Shown here one piece after another: positions 32,865 to 38,899 of a stretch of 38,899 nucleotides of DNA. The stretch is from positions 1 through 38,899 of the forward strand of contig JASHNQ010000058.1 of NCBI GenBank assembly GCA_030041545.1, read 5' to 3'. The DNA comes from a candidate division FCPU426 bacterium. GTDB taxonomy: Bacteria; Oederibacteriota; Muellerivitia; Muellerivitales; Muellerivitaceae. The notes below the pieces were generated by a model. The model saw nothing but the letters and a program-made list of their open reading frames with translations, had not been told where the DNA came from and did not search any database. Numbering within the stretch: position 1 is the first letter of the stretch; each line of letters opens with the position of its first letter. Position numbers and translations under genes: made by a program.

Positions 32865-33666
32865 CCAGGATCACCTTCCACTTTTTATTGATCGGCCCTT
32901 TCCTGGATTTGGAACCGTAAAGGGTGACTAAGGCCGACTTCTCCACGCTCTTCAACAGTGGTTTCAACAACCCCTCTTTCACGCCTGCTTTTTCCAAGAC
33001 ATATCCAATTCTTTTACGGGTCGATTTGTTAGGGAAAAGAGCCGCGTATTTGACGAGCTTCCCAACGTCGGCCTTCCGGGACTGGGCCTGTTGCTCCAGG
33101 ATCTCGAAGGCCTTCTTGAGCCCCCCCACCGCGTCCGGGAAATACAGTAAGTCCACCAGGGTTCTTTCCCGGTCGCCGACCAGGACTTCGCCGCCATGGA
33201 GGGATACCTTCACGGTCCCATACAGGCGGGAAGGGGGGATTTTCACCAGCTTGAAGGTCATTTTCCCGATGGATTTTTCCCGTTGAAGGGCGGTGTTGAG
33301 GATGTACATGGTCTGGGGTATCTGGTCCAGGAAGCCGTAATAGTTGTACATACCCGTATAACCGACGTAATAGTTCCCCTTGGGAAAAAGGATGGGGGGA
33401 ACGAGGTATTCATTGAGGCTCGTCCCCGAGGGCCCGGCTTCCAGGGGCGAATAAAAATAAACACCCTTGGTGATCGCCGTGAGGATGCCCTTGTTTTTGA
33501 GTCGGGCCACCGTCTTGGCCAGGACCACTGGTGGATACTTGAACCAGGACCTCATTTGCTCAAGTGTCACCACGGCAGCCTTCTCATAGGAAAGCCGGGC
33601 GATGGCCTTGGTTTCATTCGGGTTCAAGTAGACCATTGTATTATTTTTCACGGTTTTCCCAACCAT
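32854..33666 (-). CDS. AbiEi-type antitoxin / transcriptional regulator
   Basis: A 270-residue protein. The N-terminal winged helix (about 17-70) is followed by the conserved AbiEi core with a GYTGMYNYYGF stretch and SLHGGEVLVGDRERTLVDLL. In type IV systems AbiEi represses the operon and neutralises AbiEii activity without direct binding. An in-frame ATG ten codons downstream (33634-33636) is possible; neither start has a clear ribosome binding site. The gene is 66 bases downstream of a DUF6088 gene. Confidence 0.82.
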   Translation of the reverse strand: MVGKTVKNNTMVYLNPNETKAIARLSYEKAAVVTLEQMRSWFKYPPVVLAKTVARLKNKGILTAITKGVYFYSPLEAGPSGTSLNEYLVPPILFPKGNYYVGYTGMYNYYGFLDQIPQTMYILNTALQREKSIGKMTFKLVKIPPSRLYGTVKVSLHGGEVLVGDRERTLVDLLYFPDAVGGLKKAFEILEQQAQSRKADVGKLVKYAALFPNKSTRKRIGYVLEKAGVKEGLLKPLLKSVEKSALVTLYGSKSRKGPINKKWKVILDAA

Positions 33667-33673
33667 TGGAGAA

Positions 33674-33693
33674 ATTGTAAATTTTATTACAAT
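33674..33693. promoter_or_regulatory. inverted repeat upstream of the AbiEi gene
   Basis: ATTGTAA-ATTTTA-TTACAAT, a perfect 7-base palindrome eight bases upstream of the AbiEi start and within the spacer to the DUF6088 gene. AbiEi proteins bind inverted repeats near their promoters, so this is a candidate operator. Confidence 0.5.
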
Positions 33694-33732
33694 AGCAGCC
33701 CAAGGTCCGCCCTAGTGAGGGAAAAGTAGGGT

Positions 33733-34329
33733 TCAGCCAAGGCCGCCGGCTTCCCCCAGCAATCCGGCGATCCATTCCGGGAATGATGCCCTTGAGGCGA
33801 CCATCAGTTCCCACTCTTCCTTGGGAAGTTTCCGCCGGATTTTGGCGAGGGCTTCCCTCCCCTGGGCCCGCCCGACCCAGGCCAAGGCCCGCACGGCCAT
33901 CCCGGCGGGGCGGTCGCCCAAGGACAACTGCCACCGTGGCGCGTGCTTGAAACGGATGGTGCGTTTCCCGAGCCTCAGGGTCCGGTTCCTGCCCGAGGTG
34001 AAAAAAATCTCCTGGACGGGAACCTGGGTGGTCAAGCCAAGGGCATTGGCCGCCACCGCCCCGTTGGGGGCCACATTCTCGCCCTTTCTGGCCGCGAGGG
34101 ACTTGATGACGGCTTCCGGGGACGGGGGGCGGCTTCCGAAGCGGCCCTCCACGGGGGCCACGTAGGTCCCGCGCCCAACCCGGATCAATTTCCCGGCTTT
34201 CGTCAGGCGGGTAAAGGCCTGGTCCACGGCGGCGCGGGTGTTGGGGCCCAAAAACTCCTTGGGGGACAACACGCTACCCTCCGGCAAGGCCTTAGATGAA
34301 TTGAGGATGGTTTGGAACAAGGGACTCAT
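33733..34329 (-). CDS. DUF6088 / AbiEi-like antitoxin protein
   Basis: A 198-residue protein of the DUF6088 type. An N-terminal winged helix (TRAAVDQAFTRLTKAGKLIR, then GTYVAP, about 31-58) is followed by SPEAVIKSLAARKGENVAPN, GLTTQVPVQEIFFTSGRNRT and FKHAPRWQLSLGDRPAG. The family normally acts as antitoxin to a nucleotidyltransferase. Here the next gene is a second, different AbiEi-type protein and only one AbiEii toxin follows. It has its own promoter and palindrome upstream. Confidence 0.8.
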   Translation of the reverse strand: MSPLFQTILNSSKALPEGSVLSPKEFLGPNTRAAVDQAFTRLTKAGKLIRVGRGTYVAPVEGRFGSRPPSPEAVIKSLAARKGENVAPNGAVAANALGLTTQVPVQEIFFTSGRNRTLRLGKRTIRFKHAPRWQLSLGDRPAGMAVRALAWVGRAQGREALAKIRRKLPKEEWELMVASRASFPEWIAGLLGEAGGLG

Positions 34330-34342
34330 GGGTGATATTCCT

Positions 34343-34379
34343 TTGTCAGAATTATATGTTTATTTCTGACAATCTTCAA
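34343..34379 (-). promoter_or_regulatory. promoter and operator of the DUF6088 operon
   Basis: On the minus strand: -35 TTGAAG (34374-34379), 17-base spacer, -10 TATAAT (34351-34356). A perfect inverted repeat TTGTCAGA (34343-34350) / TCTGACAA (34365-34372) flanks the -10, well placed for repression by the DUF6088 protein. Confidence 0.65.
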
Positions 34380-34475
34380 GCGGGTGATTTTCACGTTTCC
34401 GGGCATCGGCCATGACGCCCGTGCCATAGGAGGCCTTCCGGCTGCAAAGGAACCAGCGGTTATCCCAACAAAAAA

Positions 34476-34498
34476 GGGGTAGCCATCGGAGCTACCCC
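34476..34498 (-). terminator. rho-independent terminator (minus direction)
   Basis: GGGGTAGC (34476-34483) and GCTACCCC (34491-34498) with a seven-base loop, followed on the minus strand by T6. It ends transcription entering from the HPr-like gene or the TnpB relic. Confidence 0.75.
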
Positions 34499-34536
34499 TA
34501 ATAAGGCATCTTGGTTTTTAAATAATTTCAATGAAC

Positions 34537-34578
34537 CCGCCGCCTTCGGTCACGAAGGCACATCGGCGAAGGCGGCGG
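34537..34578 (-). other. 12-base-pair hairpin, probable right end of a TnpB-type element
   Basis: CCGCCGCCTTCG (34537-34548) pairs with CGAAGGCGGCGG (34567-34578). An alternative inner hairpin GCCTTCG-GTCA-CGAAGGC (34542-34559) is possible. On the minus strand the stem is followed by GTTCATTGAA. A GC-rich hairpin followed by a GTTCA-like sequence just after a TnpB stop is a known feature of the right end and omega RNA of IS200/IS605-type elements. Confidence 0.45.
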
Positions 34579-34603
34579 CTAGTTCCCTTATTCCTCCCTT
34601 AAC

Positions 34604-34713
34604 CTAGCCTTCAAGCCCCCATACCGGATTGGCGCAAAATTCACGTCCGATGGCGGCTGAAACGATATTAATGTCCGCATTCTTATCGGCGTCCATCGGA
34701 TTTGATTGGCGGT
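34604..34713 (-). pseudogene. C-terminal relic of a TnpB (IS200/IS605 OrfB) nuclease gene
   Basis: The minus strand from 34696 reads MDADKNADINIVSAAIGREF and ten more residues before a TAG at 34604-34606. The D-A-D-x-N-A-x-x-N-I pattern is the third RuvC motif at the end of TnpB proteins. Everything upstream is gone: the HPr-like gene ends at 34720. The relic is short and I cannot verify it against a database. Confidence 0.45.
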
Positions 34714-34719
34714 TAATTT

Positions 34720-34992
34720 TTATTCCTTTTCACCGAACTTGCTTGAAAACAAGTTTTGGATCTCCACCCAAGCTTTTTGCGCGTCCTCTCCCTCGAATAT
34801 GAGGTTTAGTTCTTGGCCGTAACCCGCGGCCAGGGTCATAAGGTTGAGGAGGCTTTTAGCGTCCACAAAGCCTTCCTGTCGTTTGACCAGGATGCGGCAC
34901 TTGAATTTCGATGAGGTTTTCACCAATTCAGTGGCCGCCCGCATGTTGAGGCCAAGTTTGTTGAGGATTTTAAAAGTGTGGGTTATTTGCAC
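34720..34992 (-). CDS. HPr-like (Crh-type) protein lacking the phosphorylatable histidine
   Basis: A 90-residue HPr-fold protein. The active-site loop reads NKLGLNMRAATELV where HPr has GLHARPA, so His15 is replaced by Asn while Arg17 is kept. The regulatory site is intact: VDAKSLLNLMTLA, with the Ser46 equivalent. Without His it cannot pass phosphate in the sugar PTS but could still be serine-phosphorylated, like Bacillus Crh (Gln15). The GTG at 34990-34992 is chosen because AGAGG lies upstream; the longer reading is Pro-rich overlap. It lies 34 bases after a lipoprotein gene. Confidence 0.85.
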   Translation of the reverse strand: MQITHTFKILNKLGLNMRAATELVKTSSKFKCRILVKRQEGFVDAKSLLNLMTLAAGYGQELNLIFEGEDAQKAWVEIQNLFSSKFGEKE

Positions 34993-35026
34993 GCGGTCCT
35001 CTCTCCATATGATGTTGGGCGGCTTG

Positions 35027-35929
35027 TTAGGGTTTTCCCGCAGCCAAATCGATCCGGGTCCAGACGTCGAATTTTTCGGGTTCCGGCGTGGCCTGGGAAC
35101 TTGCGCCATTCTCCCCACCGCCACCGCCGCCACTAAACCCACCGCCTAAGTGGGCGCCAAGGCCAAATCCTCCTCCGCCGAACCCGCCGCCCAATCCCAT
35201 GCCCCCGCCTCCATGGTGCCGGCCGCCGCCGGAACGCTTTTTCTGCCTCTGGAATTCCTCGCCGATCATTTCCAGGGACAAGGCTCCCTTTTGCGCCAGT
35301 TCCGGGGGAAAAGGCGATTGACCCCCGCCACGGAGGGGAATCTTGATCTCGTAAACAAAGGTGTAGTTGTCCAGGTAAGCGGCCCAGGACTCAAAGCCGT
35401 TTTGGGCCAGGGCTTGGGAGGTTATGGTCACGGTGCCTCCCTGCCCATCAAGGATTTCCAAATCCTCCGGGATGAATCCGCCCTGAGGGGCCGTCCCCTG
35501 CGCCGGGGATGGCGCGCCGGGGGATGGCGGGGCGGCCGGGCCCTGGGCCGTGACCGCTGTGGCGCCGGTCGTGTCCTCGGTGGTCACCTCGGGGAATTGG
35601 ATTCCAAAGGCCTTCGCCGAGCCCCCCTCGGGGTCGAACCAGGCCGTCAAACCCACGGAGGTGACGGGAAGGGACGAATCCGGGTTTTCCTCGGTGTCCG
35701 TATCGCGGAAGACCATGGCGAGGAAGAGGGAGTCCTCGTTATTGGCGGCGCCCAGAGAAACCTTTGGGCCGTTGACCTCGGTTACGCCGCCGTTCCAGCC
35801 CTGGATGTCCCCGCTGAAGGGTGGGGCCTTTTCCATCCAGACGCTTTTCACGCCCACCGTTCCGCAACCCCCCGCCATCAAGGACGCCAAAAACAAAATG
35901 GGCAAACCCAGTCCGATTCTGTTTTTCAC
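35027..35929 (-). CDS. glycine-rich lipoprotein of unknown function
   Basis: A 300-residue protein with a lipoprotein signal: hydrophobic GLGLPILFLASLMAGGC, Cys22 being the likely lipidated residue. A beta-rich domain follows, with a WNGGVTEVNG...SLFLAMVFRDTDT pattern that recalls CBM9/DOMON-like folds, then a Pro/Ala linker (about 130-155), and a C-terminal segment rich in Gly with HHGGGG and repeated GGGF units (about 240-280). The GTG at 35927-35929 has GGAGGTG upstream; the longer reading has no signal peptide. Function is unknown. Confidence 0.7.
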   Translation of the reverse strand: MKNRIGLGLPILFLASLMAGGCGTVGVKSVWMEKAPPFSGDIQGWNGGVTEVNGPKVSLGAANNEDSLFLAMVFRDTDTEENPDSSLPVTSVGLTAWFDPEGGSAKAFGIQFPEVTTEDTTGATAVTAQGPAAPPSPGAPSPAQGTAPQGGFIPEDLEILDGQGGTVTITSQALAQNGFESWAAYLDNYTFVYEIKIPLRGGGQSPFPPELAQKGALSLEMIGEEFQRQKKRSGGGRHHGGGGMGLGGGFGGGGFGLGAHLGGGFSGGGGGGENGASSQATPEPEKFDVWTRIDLAAGKP

Positions 35930-36342
35930 AAGGCACCTCCGGTGTTTTGAGCGGTTCAAAAAGGCGTTCCGGCCCCAACCCGGGCCGCAGGGATGGACGC
36001 AGGGCCCGTGAACCGGGGGGGTAAGGAATGATGTCGGAAACCATCGCGGGGCGGAATTCAACCGGATTTCATTCAAAGTGCAAGATTTTCATTGCTTGGA
36101 ATTTGGACGTGCTCTCGGGGGAAAAGTGCCGCCGCGCGTCAGAGTGAACATAAAAGCGGTTGTTGAACCGCTGAGAATTATGTGAAGTAAAAACCGAGTC
36201 GTGCTCATAGCCTCGGACATGTTCTTTTACGCAACCCGGAAAATAAAATAGTTTTCCCGGAAGCATTCTCCCCATATAAGAGACTGTAGCAAAACCACCC
36301 ACCAAGGCTTTCTTTGTTGGGGCTCGAACCTTAAAAGAGGGG
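35930..36342. other. 413-base spacer without a recognised gene
   Basis: A short open reading (36069-36305, minus) has no family resemblance and no ribosome binding site, so I do not annotate it. The spacer holds one terminator-like hairpin (separate entry) and otherwise nothing I recognise. Confidence 0.5.
36150..36172 (-). terminator. probable rho-independent terminator (minus direction)
   Basis: AGCGGTT (36155-36161), GTTG loop, AACCGCT (36166-36172), followed on the minus strand by TTTAT. It lies about 170 bases after the stop of the large secreted protein gene. Confidence 0.5.
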
Positions 36343-38899
36343 CTATAAGACTCTCAAATCAAAAAAATCACAAAACAAGCCCGGAATTCCACCTCCGCCT
36401 GCGGACCAATCCCACCCATATCCTATGTCGATGCCAACGTTTTGGTCCCAAAAATCGCTCATTCCCAATCCCAAATAAAGGGCTTGTAGTGTATCAGACT
36501 TAGTTCCTGCAATAGGCGTCGCCAAAAAAATATTGGCGGAATGAATATTAAAGCTATTTCTGAAGGGTTTTTGAGGTTCAAAATAACAATGCAAAAGAAT
36601 GTCAGCCTGGAAAGCTTGAAAATTAGGAAAAAAATTTGAGATAAAAGACGAAAGTGAATCCGATGGCAAAAGGCTACATCCTAAAGCAATACTTGCTCCA
36701 ATTATTGTTCCATCCATTGTGACAATATCGGTCCCCACGGAATCCGGGAACTGGTTGACTAAAACCATCTTATTGGGAAAGTGGACAGTCATCCGGTTGA
36801 GACTGTCAGGATTCAGGTTAATAAGGGTCACGGCCATATAATAGTCGCCGTTTACGTCAAGGGGTATGGGAGTGAGCATTAATTGCTGATCTGAAGGGGT
36901 GGTGGGGTTACCGGAACCGGAAAGGGATTTCCCCCCCAATGTCCCCGCAACTGATGCGAAGAGATTTTGAAAAGTGTTTTGATAACGCGGAAGGCTGAAA
37001 ACGTCAATGTAAATATCTTGGGTCGGATCAATACTTCCTCCGGAACCCCCTCCGCCACCCCCTCCAGTTGACGGACCCGTCGAGTTTCCACCTTGGTTAC
37101 CACCACCCGAATTTGGACCACCTTTTCCAGAACCCGTATTAGAACCTGTCGGTGTAGTAGCTCCACTAGTAGTAGAAGCGGATTGTTCGCCAGATTTAGA
37201 TTTTGATATTTCCGGAGACATTTCCACAAAATTTGGCTTCCAATTACCGGATACCTTTGGGGTTGTCGCGGCAGTTTGAGTTTTTTGAACCGCTGGTGTC
37301 ACAGTTGCAGTAACGGGTATTTGCCCAGTAGGGGTGGATGTCCACGTCATAGTGGGCGTGGGAGGAGGAGTAGGATAATCCATATCAACATTCGTCACTG
37401 GTTCCGGAGCAAAAGAACTCATAGTAAGAGGTAGAGCGTCGGTGAAAGGAACGCAAATTGAACCACTAAGGGACACAGGCATCTCAAAAGACTGGGTCGA
37501 AGGGACAACTTGTTCCAAAATAGATGCACCTCCGGAAAATGCTATCATCAGAGGCCCCTCGTAACTAAAAGTACAAGGCGCTGAAATCCTTAACGGTGTA
37601 GGCTGCGGCGTTGGTGAAGGAAGAAGTGGATTTGAAACGATTGGAATGGAATAAGAAATAATTCCACTCATGGCTCCTTGATAATAATCTTGACCAAGAA
37701 AACCAAGGGCAGGAGCTTTGTTTTTATTAAAGGACATTGTCACCGGGTTATTGTAGGGTATCGGTATTGTTTCACCGCTTTCAGTCCGGTAAATGATCGT
37801 CAATGGCTGGTTAAGAGTAACAAAAGGGGGGTTCTTGCTTTTGGAAAGATTATTTGACTTCATGAAGAGAGACATGGTGACCGGCCCCTGGATATAAAGT
37901 TCTGACCCAGCGGGAATCACCACCTTTGGGTTCTTGTTGTGAATAATCAAAATGGCGTAAAGATAATTGGCGTCTTTCAAATATTGAACTTGATGGTCCG
38001 TATTTTTGTTTTCTTGCGGGTCTAGTATCCCTTTTTCTCCGTTTTTCCCTTCAAGGTCGTCAAGGTGGGCAAATCCTTCAGTGACACCATCCCCGCTCCT
38101 ATCCCTGGAAGAATCTACATAAATAAACCAGTCGGGTATTTTCGGGTCAGCAAGTTTTCCGAAGATGACCTTTTGGGCAAAGGTAAAATTTCCATTTTGG
38201 AGTGCCGACGCCAACCCGTTCTCCGAAATAATTGGAGCGAAGGAATAATCCGTTTTTTCTTCTCCATTGATACTCAATGGACTAGTACCAAACTTTTTCA
38301 AGTAAATTGAAACAGAATTAGAAAAATTATCGGACAAAGAAATATTATTTGTAACCGGTAATCCAAAATCGGTATTTATAACTGAAACCGCACTATCATT
38401 AATTTCAGGGTAATCTCTTTCAAAAATCTCATAGTTTCCCTTATTATCTTTTTTGGTAAAAGCCAATAAAGTGACTGAACCATCGCTACTAGCCTCAAGT
38501 TTCTTTGATGATTCAACCTCAGCGATTAACGTGTTTCCGCTGGCATCAATAAAAAAAGATACTGGGATTGAAACTGAAAGATTTCCCGAAAGGGTGGCTT
38601 GGTTAGTATTGGGAATATTGGACACGGTCATGGAAAAGGGAATCTTTTGTTGGATCGTAACGGGATTCGAATTGCCCGCATCCACCGTAACGGGAAATTC
38701 AGATATTATCGTCATTGGCTGGTCAAGGATTGTAACGGGCAGGCTTAAATGAACTGTTAATGACCCACTTTTAACGACTGACCAATCCAAAAGTTCCTGC
38801 TCGCCTTTGTTAATACCTAAGTTGTCTGGATAACTTAAATTTTCTGCGTAAGACGCACGAAAGAAGAAAAAAAAACAAAGAAAAAAGAAAATTCCAAAA
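36343..38899 (-). CDS. large secreted repeat-containing protein, N-terminus beyond the right edge
   Basis: At least 851 residues; the reading frame is open to the window edge. The first 18 visible residues are a signal-peptide core (a run of Phe ending in RASYA, then ENLSY), so the start codon lies just outside. The body has many short PVTI/PVTM/PLTM strands, a calcium-loop-like DSSRDRSGDGVTEGFAHLDD, a Pro/Thr linker, a Gly/Ser-rich linker and a C-terminal domain of about 200 residues. Base composition is clearly more A/T-rich than its neighbours. No family recognised; likely an exported surface or extracellular protein. Confidence 0.7.
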   Translation of the reverse strand, partial: FGIFFFLCFFFFFRASYAENLSYPDNLGINKGEQELLDWSVVKSGSLTVHLSLPVTILDQPMTIISEFPVTVDAGNSNPVTIQQKIPFSMTVSNIPNTNQATLSGNLSVSIPVSFFIDASGNTLIAEVESSKKLEASSDGSVTLLAFTKKDNKGNYEIFERDYPEINDSAVSVINTDFGLPVTNNISLSDNFSNSVSIYLKKFGTSPLSINGEEKTDYSFAPIISENGLASALQNGNFTFAQKVIFGKLADPKIPDWFIYVDSSRDRSGDGVTEGFAHLDDLEGKNGEKGILDPQENKNTDHQVQYLKDANYLYAILIIHNKNPKVVIPAGSELYIQGPVTMSLFMKSNNLSKSKNPPFVTLNQPLTIIYRTESGETIPIPYNNPVTMSFNKNKAPALGFLGQDYYQGAMSGIISYSIPIVSNPLLPSPTPQPTPLRISAPCTFSYEGPLMIAFSGGASILEQVVPSTQSFEMPVSLSGSICVPFTDALPLTMSSFAPEPVTNVDMDYPTPPPTPTMTWTSTPTGQIPVTATVTPAVQKTQTAATTPKVSGNWKPNFVEMSPEISKSKSGEQSASTTSGATTPTGSNTGSGKGGPNSGGGNQGGNSTGPSTGGGGGGGSGGSIDPTQDIYIDVFSLPRYQNTFQNLFASVAGTLGGKSLSGSGNPTTPSDQQLMLTPIPLDVNGDYYMAVTLINLNPDSLNRMTVHFPNKMVLVNQFPDSVGTDIVTMDGTIIGASIALGCSLLPSDSLSSFISNFFPNFQAFQADILLHCYFEPQKPFRNSFNIHSANIFLATPIAGTKSDTLQALYLGLGMSDFWDQNVGIDIGYGWDWSAGGGGIPGLFCDFFDLRVL

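Noticed and set aside
36069-36305. 78-residue minus-strand reading
   Set aside because: No ribosome binding site, no family pattern, and it overlaps a terminator-like hairpin; treated as non-coding.
36320-36356. Third tRNA fragment near GGGGCTCGAACC
   Set aside because: The T-arm does not pair (only three of five positions), and there is no CCA end or plausible anticodon arm.

Overview
The window is a bacterial chromosome segment from an uncultured-looking, probably diderm (Gram-negative) organism. Evidence for a diderm: an FtsEX-EnvC type divisome module with a degenerate LytM domain, a YibQ-like deacetylase, MltG and a lipobox lipoprotein. Gene order (tilS-ftsH-folE-folP, cdaA-cdaR-pdxJ) and the many AT-rich palindromic intergenic repeats remind me of candidate-phylum genomes of the Elusimicrobia/Omnitrophica/FCPU426 kind, but I cannot place it with confidence. 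Almost every core gene lies on the minus strand, so transcription runs from high to low coordinates.

Region 1 (1-3846): a minus-strand gene set encoding a glutamine-synthetase-like ligase, an iron-type alcohol dehydrogenase, a PuuD-like gamma-glutamyl hydrolase and the N-terminus of an aldehyde dehydrogenase. Together they resemble a gamma-glutamylation catabolic pathway in which an alcohol dehydrogenase takes the place of the usual amine oxidase.

Region 2 (3847-27072): housekeeping genes. They cover rRNA/tRNA modification (rsmI, dus, tsaD, tilS), lipid-carrier phosphatase (PAP2), MgtC, cell-envelope remodelling (ftsE-ftsX-envC-ctpA-yibQ, mltG), ruvX, alaS, a small pseudopilin-like protein, pdxJ, c-di-AMP synthesis (cdaA-cdaR), folate synthesis (folP, folE) and ftsH. 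A PIN-toxin/antitoxin pair sits between yibQ and tsaD. At least two families of intergenic repeats are scattered here: AT-rich hairpin-containing palindromes, and a GC-stem/ATGAGGATGACA family.

Region 3 (27257-34715): an accessory island. It begins with a tRNA 3' half (CAT anticodon) that looks like an attachment site, followed by an integrase-excisionase-SpoVG-like operon, a shortened IS3-family relic and a second tRNA 3' half (Asp, GTC). Cargo follows: a two-TM zinc-ribbon protein, small hypotheticals, an XRE regulator with a palindromic operator, an NYN-domain nuclease-like protein, and an operon DUF6088-AbiEi-AbiEii with two antitoxin-like genes for one toxin. The right side carries what looks like the last 30 codons of a TnpB plus its right-end hairpin.

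Region 4 (34720-38899): a Crh-like HPr protein lacking the phosphorylatable His, a glycine-rich lipoprotein, and a very large, A/T-rich secreted protein of unknown function whose N-terminus runs off the right edge.
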